Assembly: GCA_036635475.1 (NCBI GenBank)
Contig: JAVWQH010000010.1
Coordinates: 1 to 55,076 of the forward strand
DNA from: JAHHUA01 sp036635475
GTDB taxonomy: Bacteria; Bacillota; Clostridia; Oscillospirales; Ruminococcaceae
Reading direction: 5' to 3'
DNA length: 55,076 bases
In this document: in pieces, positions 7,296 through 15,333 of the stretch
How positions within the stretch are numbered: position 1 is the first letter of the stretch
Layout of the letters: every line of letters starts with the position of its first letter
Notes under the pieces: model-generated
Told to the model about the DNA's origin: nothing
Seen by the model: the letters and a program-made list of their open reading frames with translations, nothing else
Database searches by the model: none
Translations under genes and position numbers: made by a program

Positions 7296-9047
7296 TTAAA
7301 ATCTACTTTTAGCCACATATTGTGTGTGCAAAATTTCGTGGGATTTATGTCCGCCATATTCGCCCAAAAACTCATCATAAATAACTTTTAGTGCTGGGTT
7401 TTCGTGGCTCTTTCTCAAAACGTCTTTCTTGTCGTCGTCGTAGAGAGCGTTTGCTCGTTTTTGAACAACATCAACAAAGTTGCGTACTGATGCAGGTTGA
7501 ATTGGTTGACCTCCGCCATTGATACAACCGCCTGGGCAAGCCATAATTTCAATGAAATCATAATGTGCCTCGCCGTTTTTGATGCTTGTTAAAAGTTTCT
7601 TTGCATTAGCAAGTCCAGAGGCAACTGCCACTCTAACAGGCAAATCGTTTAGCATATATGTAGCTTCTTTTATTCCCTCAAAGCCTCTAACTTCATTAAA
7701 TTCAAGCTTTTCAAGAGTTTTTCCTGTAACCCATTCATATGCTGTTCTAAGAGCTGCTTCCATAACTCCGCCTGTTGCACCGAAAATTGTTGCAGCACCG
7801 CTTGATATACCCATTGGGTCATCAAATTTTTGGTCAGGAAGTTCAGTGAAACGGATACCTGCTCTTTCGATCATTCTTGCAAGTTCACGAGTTGTTATTG
7901 CAACGTCAACATCAAAAATGCCCTCACCGGCAGCGGATTGGAAGTCACGTTTAACCTCATATTTTTTTGCAGTACAAGGCATAACACTTACAACAACCAT
8001 ATCTGCTGGGTCGATATTCATTTTCTTTGCATACCAAGTTTTAGCAATTGCTCCGAACATTTGCTGAGGAGATTTACAGCTTGATAAGTTAGGAATAAAT
8101 TCAGGGAAATAGTGTTCACAGTAGTTAATCCAACCTGGTGAACAAGATGTAATCATTGGAAGTACGCCATTAGTTTTAACTCTCTCAACAAATTCGTGTG
8201 CTTCTTCAACAATTGTCATATCAGCGCCTATATCTGTGTCGAAAACTCCGTCAAATCCCAAAAGTTTCAATGCTGAAACCATTTTGCCCTCAACATTAGA
8301 ACCTATTGGCATATCGAAAGATTCTCCGAGAGTTGCTCTGATAGATGGAGCAGTTTGTACAATAACGTGTTTCTTTGGATTGCGGATAGCAGCCCAAACT
8401 TCGTCAGTATTATCTTTTTCGCTCAAAGCGCCTGTTGGACAAGCAACAATACATTGTCCACAAGAAACGCAAGATACTTCAGCTAAATCAAGGTCGAATG
8501 CACATCCGATATGAGTTTTAAAACCTCTGTCGTTTGTACCAATTACAAAAACGTCTTGATTTTTTCGGCAAGCGGCAACACAACGGCGGCACAAAATACA
8601 TTTTCCATTATCTCTAATCATATGTAATGCGGAGTCGTCAATTTCGTGTTTAGGCTTTTCGCCATTGAATGAATCACTTGAAACACCGTATTCTTTACAA
8701 AGTTTCTGCAATTCACAATTGTTTGAACGAACACAGGATAGACATTTTTGTTCGTGAACAGAAAGTATAAGTTCGAGTGTTGTTTTTCTTGCAGTATGAA
8801 CTCTTTGTGTGTCAGTGAAAATTTCCATACCCTCGTTGATAGGATAAATGCACGATGCAACCAAAGTTCTTGAACCTTTGACTTCAACAACACATATACG
8901 GCAAGCACCTATTTCATTAATCTCTTTAAGAAAACAAAGTGTTGGTATTTCAATCCCGATTTCTCTGGCTGCTTCAAGGATTGTTGAACCCTTTTTTGCC
9001 ACAACAGGGATATTATTTATTTTAATATTAACAGTTTCCATAGTCAT
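7296..9047 (-). CDS. hydA: NAD(P)-linked [FeFe]-hydrogenase catalytic subunit
   Basis: The enzyme interconverts protons and H2 using electrons from NADH and/or ferredoxin. About 583 residues hold a NuoG-like 2Fe-2S domain (1-75; CRICVVEVKG), a His/Cys FeS region (about 95-120), two 4Fe-4S clusters (CILCRRC, CVSCGQCIVACP), and the H-cluster domain with L1 TSCSPGW, L2 MPCTAKKYE and L3 EIMACPGGCINGGGQP. The ATG at 9047 has AAAGGAG at about 11 bases; a GTG at 9059 overlaps the ribosome site. It is the last gene of a five-gene operon and follows hydB by about 18 bases. L1 has Ser where CpI-type enzymes have a second Cys. Confidence 0.93.
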   Translation of the reverse strand: MTMETVNIKINNIPVVAKKGSTILEAAREIGIEIPTLCFLKEINEIGACRICVVEVKGSRTLVASCIYPINEGMEIFTDTQRVHTARKTTLELILSVHEQKCLSCVRSNNCELQKLCKEYGVSSDSFNGEKPKHEIDDSALHMIRDNGKCILCRRCVAACRKNQDVFVIGTNDRGFKTHIGCAFDLDLAEVSCVSCGQCIVACPTGALSEKDNTDEVWAAIRNPKKHVIVQTAPSIRATLGESFDMPIGSNVEGKMVSALKLLGFDGVFDTDIGADMTIVEEAHEFVERVKTNGVLPMITSCSPGWINYCEHYFPEFIPNLSSCKSPQQMFGAIAKTWYAKKMNIDPADMVVVSVMPCTAKKYEVKRDFQSAAGEGIFDVDVAITTRELARMIERAGIRFTELPDQKFDDPMGISSGAATIFGATGGVMEAALRTAYEWVTGKTLEKLEFNEVRGFEGIKEATYMLNDLPVRVAVASGLANAKKLLTSIKNGEAHYDFIEIMACPGGCINGGGQPIQPASVRNFVDVVQKRANALYDDDKKDVLRKSHENPALKVIYDEFLGEYGGHKSHEILHTQYVAKSRF

Positions 9048-9065
9048 TGATGTACACACTCCTTT

Positions 9066-10853
9066 CTACTTCTTAATAATAGCATTAAAGCGGCATTTTT
9101 CCATACAAGCTCCACATTTAATACATTTTGTTGTGTCGATAAAATGAGGGGATTTAACGTTTCCGCTGATTGCTCCAACAGGACAGGTTTTTGCACATAA
9201 TGTACAACCCTTGCATTTATCCTCAAGAATTGTGTAGTTGAGCAAATCCTTACAAACTCCCGCAGGGCATTTTTTGTCAACAACGTGAGCGATATATTCA
9301 TCTCTGAAGAAGTGAAGTGTGCTTAGAACAGGGTTTGGAGCGGTTTGACCCAATCCACAAAGAGAATTGTCTTTGATGTAGTAGCAAAGTGCTTCCATCT
9401 TGTCCAAATCCTCAAGTGTACCCTCGCCTTTTGTAATTTTATCAAGCATTTCAAGCAAACGTTTTGTACCAAGACGGCAAGGTGTACATTTTCCGCAGCT
9501 TTCGTCAACGGTGAATTGCAAGAAGAACTTAGCAATATCAACCATACAGTTGTCCTCGTCCATAACGATAAGTCCGCCTGAACCCATCATTGAACCGATT
9601 GAAAGCAAGTTGTCAAAGTCCATTGGAATGTCAAGATGTTCCGCTGGGATACAGCCGCCGGAAGGTCCGCCTGTTTGAGCAGCCTTAAACTTTTTGCCGT
9701 TTGGAATACCCCCACCGATATCTTCAATAACAGTTCTTAAAGTTGTTCCCATTGGAATTTCAACAAGACCTGTGTTGTGGATTTTTCCGCCCAATGCGAA
9801 AACTTTTGTACCACTGGCTTTTTCTGTTCCAAATGAGTTGAACCAGTCCGAACCATTAAGGATAATTTGTGGGATATTTGAATATGTTTCAACATTATTA
9901 AGGATTGTTGGCTTGCCGAAAAGTCCTTTTACTGCTGGGAATGGAGGACGTGGACGTGGCTCGCCTCTTTGACCCTCGATAGATGTCATAAGTGCTGTTT
10001 CTTCTCCGCAAACAAATGCTCCTGCACCCAATCTAATACTTAAATCGAAGGAGAAATCTGTTCCAAAGATATTGTTGCCCAATAAGTTGAGGGATTTAGC
10101 TTGGTCGATAGCTGTTTGCAAACGTTTAACAGCGATTGGATATTCAGCACGAATGTAGATGTAACCCTCGTCAGAACCGATTGCATATGCAGCAATTGCC
10201 ATAGCTTCAATAACTGAATGAGGGTCGCCCTCAAGGATTGAACGGTCCATAAATGCTCCGGGGTCACCCTCATCGGCATTACAAGCAACATACTTTTTGT
10301 CGTTCACTTGAGCTTGAGCAAATGCCCATTTTCTGCCTGTTGGGAAACCGCCGCCGCCACGTCCACGCAGACCTGAATCTGTGATGATTTTCACAACGTC
10401 CTCTGGGGTCATTTCGGTCAAAACTTTTCCCAAAGCTTGATAGCCGTCATATGCTATGTATTCATTTATGTTTTCGGGGTCAATAACACCGCAGTTTTTA
10501 AGAGCAACACGTTTTTGGTGCTTATAGAAATTTGTTTCGTTAAGGGATTTTACAATATTTTCAGAAACTGTTTCGGAATAGAGAAGTCTTTTAACAATTC
10601 TGCCCTTGAGCAAATGTTCCTCAACAATTTCGGGGATATCTTCTTTAGTAACCATTGAATAAAACGAACCCTCGGGATAAACAACAACAACAGGGCCTAA
10701 AGCACATAAGCCAAAACAGCCTGTTTTGATAACTTTAACTTCATCTTGAAGTCCAACTCTTGCAATATTTGTTTCAAGAGCTTCAATCAGATTTTCGCTG
10801 CCTGAAGATGTACAGCCTGTACCACCACAGACAAGAACGTGAGAACGATACAT
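9066..10853 (-). CDS. hydB: Hydrogenase NADH/FMN subunit (NuoF-like)
   Basis: This subunit oxidises or reduces NAD(P)H and passes electrons to HydA. Its 595 residues hold a thioredoxin-like 2Fe-2S domain (1-100; CGGTGC and CFGLC), the NuoF core with GLRGRGGGGFPTGRKW and CNADEGDPGAFMDR (FMN and NADH sites), an SLBB domain, the 4Fe-4S motif CGKCTPCR, and two C-terminal 4Fe-4S clusters (CKGCTLCAKTCP, CIKCGACMEKC). The start at 10853 follows AAGGAGGG; an earlier in-frame start would overlap the gene upstream. This layout is that of bifurcating HydABC/HndABCD enzymes, though bifurcation cannot be read from sequence. Confidence 0.92.
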   Translation of the reverse strand: MYRSHVLVCGGTGCTSSGSENLIEALETNIARVGLQDEVKVIKTGCFGLCALGPVVVVYPEGSFYSMVTKEDIPEIVEEHLLKGRIVKRLLYSETVSENIVKSLNETNFYKHQKRVALKNCGVIDPENINEYIAYDGYQALGKVLTEMTPEDVVKIITDSGLRGRGGGGFPTGRKWAFAQAQVNDKKYVACNADEGDPGAFMDRSILEGDPHSVIEAMAIAAYAIGSDEGYIYIRAEYPIAVKRLQTAIDQAKSLNLLGNNIFGTDFSFDLSIRLGAGAFVCGEETALMTSIEGQRGEPRPRPPFPAVKGLFGKPTILNNVETYSNIPQIILNGSDWFNSFGTEKASGTKVFALGGKIHNTGLVEIPMGTTLRTVIEDIGGGIPNGKKFKAAQTGGPSGGCIPAEHLDIPMDFDNLLSIGSMMGSGGLIVMDEDNCMVDIAKFFLQFTVDESCGKCTPCRLGTKRLLEMLDKITKGEGTLEDLDKMEALCYYIKDNSLCGLGQTAPNPVLSTLHFFRDEYIAHVVDKKCPAGVCKDLLNYTILEDKCKGCTLCAKTCPVGAISGNVKSPHFIDTTKCIKCGACMEKCRFNAIIKK

Positions 10854-10866
10854 ATTTACACCCTCC

Positions 10867-11238
10867 TTATTTGGCATTATTTCCGATTGTGTGTTCGAGA
10901 ACAGGATTGCCGTTTACGATATGGTCAGCAACAATTCTCTTGGCTATTTCGGGAGTTACTTTAACGTAGGTAACTTTTTCTTTGCCCGACTCAAAAACTT
11001 CAACAACAGGCTCATATTGGCAAATACCGATACAACCTGTTTGAGCAACAACAACATTAGTGAGTTTTCTTGTGGCAACTTCTTCTGTGATTGTGGCTAG
11101 AACAGGTCTTGCACCTGCCGCAATACCACAAGTAGCCATTCCCACAACAATTCTCATATCTCCGTCTTCATCATGTCTTATACCGATTTTATTTTGCATT
11201 TGGTCACGAAGTGCTTTAAGCTCTTCTAAACTCTTCAT
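10867..11238 (-). CDS. Thioredoxin-like 2Fe-2S subunit (HndB/HydD-like)
   Basis: This 123-residue protein has the thioredoxin-like ferredoxin fold with an Arg/Lys-rich N-terminal helix. Cys residues in GMATCGIAAGAR and GCIGICQYEP fit a 2Fe-2S cluster. It resembles HndB of the tetrameric NADP-reducing hydrogenase of Desulfovibrio. It lies between the ATPase and hydB, ends 13 bases before the hydB start, and is surely part of the complex or its electron path. Its single-cluster role is inferred from homology. Confidence 0.85.
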   Translation of the reverse strand: MKSLEELKALRDQMQNKIGIRHDEDGDMRIVVGMATCGIAAGARPVLATITEEVATRKLTNVVVAQTGCIGICQYEPVVEVFESGKEKVTYVKVTPEIAKRIVADHIVNGNPVLEHTIGNNAK

Positions 11239-11302
11239 ATAGCTAACCTCCTAATTTCATATATTGGGGATTAAAAATCTTGTTTTATAAAATGATTATA
11301 TA

Positions 11303-11851
11303 TTAACTTTTGGGATTAATTGGGGCAAGAATTTCTTTTATGTAATCGCTGATAAAGGCAAGTATTTCTGGAGAATTAAGGGGTATATCCCCCAAAATTT
11401 CTTTAAACTGTCTTGTATCAACTTTCAAGCAATTTCCGTCAACGCAATAGCTCATAACAAAATCAACATCGGGGCTTCCTCCAACTAATGTTACAAAAGT
11501 TGAGGTGATATCGCCCATTGGAACTCGGTCGATATGATTGAGTTTATATGTTGCAGCAACGCAAGTTCCCTCGTTTAGTTTGGAGGAAATTTCAAAATTG
11601 CCGCCGCTCATAATTGCCGACATTTTAAAAAGGGGTATTCCCAATCCAACATTTCTTGTTGTACGGGTAGTGAAAAATGGGTCTTGAACCAATTGAAGCT
11701 GTTCTTCGTCCATTCCACAGCCATTGTCGGAAATTTTGATTGCAAGCAAGTTTTTGATGCTGTCCTCAGCAATGGAAATTTGAACTAAAGTTGCATTTGC
11801 CCTTATGGAATTATTGGCAACATCAAGAATATTAAGTGAAAGTTCTTGCAT
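11303..11851 (-). CDS. Histidine-kinase-like ATPase in hydrogenase operon
   Basis: This 182-residue protein is essentially a GHKL ATP-binding domain: N box DVANNSIRANA, G1 SDNGCGM, and G2 GLGIPLF, with a short C-terminal extension of about 70 residues. It has no HisKA dimerisation domain, sensor or membrane segment, so it cannot be an ordinary sensor kinase. Similar ATPases sit between nuoE- and nuoF-like hydrogenase genes in other Clostridia; whether it regulates, assembles or phosphorylates is unknown. It pairs conceptually with the RsbT-like ATPase of the divergent operon. Confidence 0.75.
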   Translation of the reverse strand: MQELSLNILDVANNSIRANATLVQISIAEDSIKNLLAIKISDNGCGMDEEQLQLVQDPFFTTRTTRNVGLGIPLFKMSAIMSGGNFEISSKLNEGTCVAATYKLNHIDRVPMGDITSTFVTLVGGSPDVDFVMSYCVDGNCLKVDTRQFKEILGDIPLNSPEILAFISDYIKEILAPINPKS

Positions 11852-11901
11852 AACAAATCTCTTTCTTTAAAAAAACCTTTGAAAGTTTGAATTAATATGT
11901 A

Positions 11902-12399
11902 TTAATCTTTAAATTTAGCCAAAATAGTTGGGACATCATCAGGCACAAGGCGTCCGAAAACCTCTTCGTTTACGGTCATAACAGGTGCAAGACCGCAAGC
12001 TCCGATACAGCGAGAAGCCTCAAGGGAATATTTTCCGTCAAGGGAACATTCGCCGGGGTTTACTGCGAGTTCACGAGAAACTCTGTCCAAAACAGCTCCC
12101 GAACCTTTTACATAGCAAGCTGTTCCAAGACACACAGAAACCTTGTATTTGCCCTTTGGATTAAGGGAAAATTGGGAATAGAAAGTGGAAACGCCATAAA
12201 CCTCTTCAACGGAAATTGAAAGTCCATCAGCAACGATATTTTGAACCTCGATTGGAAGATAACCGTAAATTTCCTGAGCTTTTTGCAAAACCGGCATTAA
12301 AGCTCCCCTCATATCCTTATTATCCGATATGATTTTTCTAAGTTGAGCTTCTTGTTCCTTTGTTCCTTTGAAAGGAATTTTGCTTATTTTACTTGCCAT
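11902..12399 (-). CDS. hydC: Hydrogenase 2Fe-2S subunit (NuoE-like)
   Basis: This 165-residue subunit starts the operon. The N-terminal helical part is followed by the thioredoxin-like domain with Cys pairs CLGTAC and CIGAC, which bind one 2Fe-2S cluster. It joins HydB in the NADH module. The ATG follows AAGGAGGAA. A Rex-like palindrome lies 37 bases upstream of the start, around the likely -10 region, suggesting redox control by the NADH/NAD+ ratio. The rest of the intergenic region to 12794 holds the divergent promoter. Confidence 0.9.
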   Translation of the reverse strand: MASKISKIPFKGTKEQEAQLRKIISDNKDMRGALMPVLQKAQEIYGYLPIEVQNIVADGLSISVEEVYGVSTFYSQFSLNPKGKYKVSVCLGTACYVKGSGAVLDRVSRELAVNPGECSLDGKYSLEASRCIGACGLAPVMTVNEEVFGRLVPDDVPTILAKFKD

Positions 12400-12435
12400 A
12401 AAAAAATATTCCTCCTTCGGTAGATTTTAGTAACA

Positions 12436-12453
12436 TTGTCAGAATTATAACAA
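12436..12453. promoter_or_regulatory. Rex-like operator overlapping hydrogenase promoter
   Basis: The 18-base sequence TTGTCAGAATTATAACAA matches the Rex consensus TTGTTAANNNNTTAACAA at 11 of 14 fixed positions. On the minus strand it includes TATAAT, a good -10 for the hydC start, though the -35 is weak. Flanking bases extend the dyad (AACATTGT...ACAATGTT). Confidence 0.55.
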
Positions 12454-12694
12454 TGTTTATTAGAAGTTTTGTATGATTTTCTCTGCTCATTATATCAGAT
12501 TATATTTATGATTGCTATATTAAAAGGCATAAAATTTACAATTCACTGCAAAATTATGCGAAATAAACATTAATTTTCTGTATAAATAGTCATAATGACA
12601 TAAAAATCTCCTTATTTTACCTGCTATATAATTTTTGCCACATTTTCGTGTACAACTTGTATTAAATATTAGGATATATATATGTTAATAGTAG

Positions 12695-12729
12695 TTGATT
12701 TACACATATAAATAATGGTATAATACCAT
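12695..12729 (+). promoter_or_regulatory. Promoter and palindrome of the sensory operon
   Basis: TTGATT (12695-12700) and TATAAT (12719-12724) are 18 bases apart. The -10 lies inside a perfect 7-1-7 palindrome, ATGGTAT-A-ATACCAT (12715-12729), which looks like a repressor site. It is unlike the Rex-like site. Confidence 0.6.
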
Positions 12730-12794
12730 AATAGATAGTTATACGTATAAATAATTTCCAAATAAAATAATATTGATGGCAGGTGACTCTCTTT

Positions 12795-13148
12795 ATGACT
12801 GTTGAAGACATTAAAAAATTGCTTAATGCCAAAGTTTTGTGCTGTGAACAAAATCTAAGCCATGTTGTTGTTTCCGCTTGTGGCTGCGATATGATGAGCG
12901 ATGTACTCGCTTATGTTCAAGAGCAACCTGTTCTGTTGACGGGACTTGTTAATCCTCAAGTTATCCGTACTGCGGAAATGATGGATTTTGTGTGCGTTGT
13001 TTTTGTACGAAACAAAAAGCCCGATGAGTCTATGATAAAATTGGCACAGGAACGAAATATTCTTTTGATGACAACCTCCCACCAGATGTTTGAAGCATGT
13101 GGAATTCTCTATCAAAATGGCTTGGAGGGCGAAAAACAGAATGACTGA
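12795..13148 (+). CDS. DRTGG-domain-like protein, first copy
   Basis: This protein of about 117 residues is a single compact alpha/beta domain of the DRTGG type (a domain found N-terminal in HPr-kinase and BioD-like proteins and often beside CBS domains). It has no enzyme motif. The ATG at 12795 has a weak AGGTG ribosome site; a GTG at 12783 is possible. It overlaps the next gene by 8 bases, so the two are translationally coupled. A paralogue lies at 14963-15298; both share the pattern CD-(x)2-S-V ... then a strand-helix pair and ...AKE/QE(K/R)NI. Confidence 0.7.
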   Translation: MTVEDIKKLLNAKVLCCEQNLSHVVVSACGCDMMSDVLAYVQEQPVLLTGLVNPQVIRTAEMMDFVCVVFVRNKKPDESMIKLAQERNILLMTTSHQMFEACGILYQNGLEGEKQND

Positions 13149-13572
13149 GCTTTTAAGCCTAAATTATGAAATTTCCGCAACTGACTTCACCCTTGCTGGC
13201 GAGGCATCAGGAAATGTCAAAAGTCAGCTTAAAAAAATCGGAATGAACCATGTTGTTGTCCGCAAAGTTGCTATTGCAATGTATGAGGGCGAGATTAATA
13301 TGGTAATCCACGCAAACGGTGGAACGGCTGAAGTGAAAATATTTGACGAATGTGTTGAAATAACCCTAAAAGACCAAGGCCCCGGAATTGAAAATGTTGA
13401 AATGGCAATGCAGGAAGGCTACTCAACTGCAACAGAAAAAGTACGTGAACTGGGTTTTGGAGCAGGTATGGGACTTCCCAATATGAAAAAATATGCTGAT
13501 GACTTTGAAATTAAAAGCGTTGTTGGAAAAGGCACGACTGTTTTTATGAGAATTAATGTCCCCAACGATTAG
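13141..13572 (+). CDS. RsbT/SpoIIAB-like serine kinase or anti-sigma-type ATPase
   Basis: This 143-residue protein has the GHKL ATPase fold: N box EGEINMVIHANG, DQGPGI, and GFGAGMGLPNMKKYADDF. The last motif and the small size fit RsbT/RsbW-like kinases that act on STAS-domain antagonists or sigma factors. No sigma factor or STAS protein is encoded next to it. Instead it lies between a DRTGG protein and a hydrogenase-like FeS protein. The ATG at 13141 overlaps the preceding stop; a longer frame from 13090 is unlikely. Confidence 0.8.
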   Translation: MTELLSLNYEISATDFTLAGEASGNVKSQLKKIGMNHVVVRKVAIAMYEGEINMVIHANGGTAEVKIFDECVEITLKDQGPGIENVEMAMQEGYSTATEKVRELGFGAGMGLPNMKKYADDFEIKSVVGKGTTVFMRINVPND

Positions 13573-13605
13573 CTGATGGAAAATACGGAGGTTAAATAGA
13601 CCGTT

Positions 13606-14976
13606 ATGGATACTTACTTTCATTCAGTAGAGCTTGACCAATCTCTTTGCAAGGGCTGTACTAACTGCGTTAGACGTTGCCCAACCGAGGCAATTAGAGT
13701 TAGAAACGGCAAAGCTTTCATATTAAAAGAGAGATGTATCGACTGTGGCGAATGTATAAGAATTTGTCCGCATCACGCAAAAAAAGCGATAGTAAGCTCA
13801 TTTGAAAGCTTTAGCAAATATAAATACCTTATCGCATTACCTGCCCCAGCACTATATGCTCAATTTAACAATCTCCAATCCCCCGCACCAGTTATATCAG
13901 CCTTGAAAAGCTTTGGTTTTGACGAAGTTTATGAGGTTGCATATGCGGCAGAGGTTGTGACATCGGCAACAAAACAACTTATGAAAGCAAAAACCCTCAA
14001 ATATCCTGTCATAAGTTCGGCTTGCCCAGCCGTTTTAAGATTGATAAGAGTAAGATTTCCCGAACTCATTGACAATATTCTTCCGCTAAAATCTCCCGCA
14101 CAATATGCAGGACTTGATGCAAAGAGAATTGCAATGGAGAAAACGGGATTAACAAAAGAAGAAATTGGAACAGTTTTCATCTCACCTTGTCCGGCAAAAG
14201 TGACCTCCTCAAAAAATCCGCTCACCTCTTCTGAGCAGTATATTGACGAAGTTGTAGCCATAAGGGATATTTACCCAAAACTTTTGCCACTTATGCAAGT
14301 GAAAGCGGAAACTCAAAAAGAAAACGAATCAAAAGCCGGTAGGGACGGCATTAGTTGGGGAAAAAGCGGCGGCGAATCCGAGGCTCTTTATAATGATAAA
14401 TACCTTGCCGCTGATGGAATTGAAAATGTTATTAATGTTTTGGAAAGCCTTGAGGACGACAAGCTGAAAAACATTGATTTTGTTGAATTAAATGCTTGTT
14501 CAGGGGGTTGTGTGGGAGGAGTTTTGACAGTTGAAAATCCTTTTGTTGCAAAAACCCGACTTAAAATTTTGAGCAATAAACGTCCTATCAACTGTTATAA
14601 TTGTGCTTCAAGTTACCCTACTGAACTTAACCACGATAAAAAAATCGAGTTTTTGCCTGTAATGCAGCTTGATAATGACATCAAAAAAGCTTCGGCAAAA
14701 CTTAAACAAATCAAAGAAATTGAAAAGCGACTTTGTGGGCTTGATTGCGGTTCTTGCGGTGCGCCAACCTGTCGAGCATTGGCAGAGGATATTGTAAGAG
14801 GCTATGCAACTGAGGATTATTGCGTTTACAGAGTCAATGAAAATGTATTTAAAAGCAATGAGCAAGAATATGGGGATTTAAACCTCTTGCCACCGGCTTT
14901 TAGAACCGATACATCAACTCGCAAATTAACAGAAGAAATGTTTAGAAATGGGGTGGATAAAGATGATGGTAAGTAA
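13606..14976 (+). CDS. Hydrogenase-like FeS sensor protein with H-cluster domain
   Basis: This 456-residue protein has two N-terminal 4Fe-4S clusters (Cys 15/18/21/25 and 44/47/50/54), an [FeFe]-hydrogenase H-domain with ligand-type Cys at about 140 (SSACP), 195 (SPCPAK), 298 and 302 (NACSGGC), and a C-terminal 4Fe-4S domain (Cys 377/381/384/389). The proton-transfer Cys of catalytic enzymes is Ala, and Trp of TSCCPxW is missing, as in sensory (group C/D) hydrogenases. It lacks a PAS domain. It probably senses H2 or redox state for the neighbouring regulators. Start ATG follows CGGAGG. Confidence 0.82.
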   Translation: MDTYFHSVELDQSLCKGCTNCVRRCPTEAIRVRNGKAFILKERCIDCGECIRICPHHAKKAIVSSFESFSKYKYLIALPAPALYAQFNNLQSPAPVISALKSFGFDEVYEVAYAAEVVTSATKQLMKAKTLKYPVISSACPAVLRLIRVRFPELIDNILPLKSPAQYAGLDAKRIAMEKTGLTKEEIGTVFISPCPAKVTSSKNPLTSSEQYIDEVVAIRDIYPKLLPLMQVKAETQKENESKAGRDGISWGKSGGESEALYNDKYLAADGIENVINVLESLEDDKLKNIDFVELNACSGGCVGGVLTVENPFVAKTRLKILSNKRPINCYNCASSYPTELNHDKKIEFLPVMQLDNDIKKASAKLKQIKEIEKRLCGLDCGSCGAPTCRALAEDIVRGYATEDYCVYRVNENVFKSNEQEYGDLNLLPPAFRTDTSTRKLTEEMFRNGVDKDDGK

Positions 14977-15298
14977 GCTCAATTCAATGCCATTTTTTGA
15001 GGTTAAATCCCAAGGCGACGAAACTCGTGAGATAAAATCCGTTTATTGCTGTGATTTATTAAGCCTTGTTATGGGAAAAGCTCCATCAGATTGTGCGTGG
15101 GTAACAGTTATGGCTAATATAAATGCTCTTGCAGTGGCTTCTCTCGCTGATATTTCCTGTATTATTTTTGCTGAAGGCGTTGCAATTGATATTTCGGTTT
15201 TGGAAAAAGCCAAAGAAAAGAACATAAATATTTTTTCTGCAAAAACCGATATATTCAATACTGCAAAATTAATTGACAGTCTTATTAAAAAGATTTAG
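14963..15298 (+). CDS. DRTGG-domain-like protein, second copy
   Basis: This 111-residue single-domain protein is a paralogue of the first gene of this operon, with the same order of strands and helices (CDLLSLVMGK ... WVTVMANINALAVASLADISCIIFAEG ... KAKEKNINIFSAKTDIF). It starts 14 bases inside the preceding gene after GGGGTGG, so translation is coupled. Two diverged copies in one operon suggest a heterodimer or two alternative partners of the ATPase. No catalytic motif is visible. Confidence 0.7.
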   Translation: MMVSKLNSMPFFEVKSQGDETREIKSVYCCDLLSLVMGKAPSDCAWVTVMANINALAVASLADISCIIFAEGVAIDISVLEKAKEKNINIFSAKTDIFNTAKLIDSLIKKI

Positions 15299-15333
15299 TT
15301 ATTTCCAAAAATCGAGAGGAAGTGCAATATTTT

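Noticed and set aside
7579..8067. Long open frame on the strand opposite hydA (162 codons)
   Set aside because: It lies fully inside the strongly supported hydA gene, has no family resemblance and no clear ribosome site; it is a shadow of codon bias.
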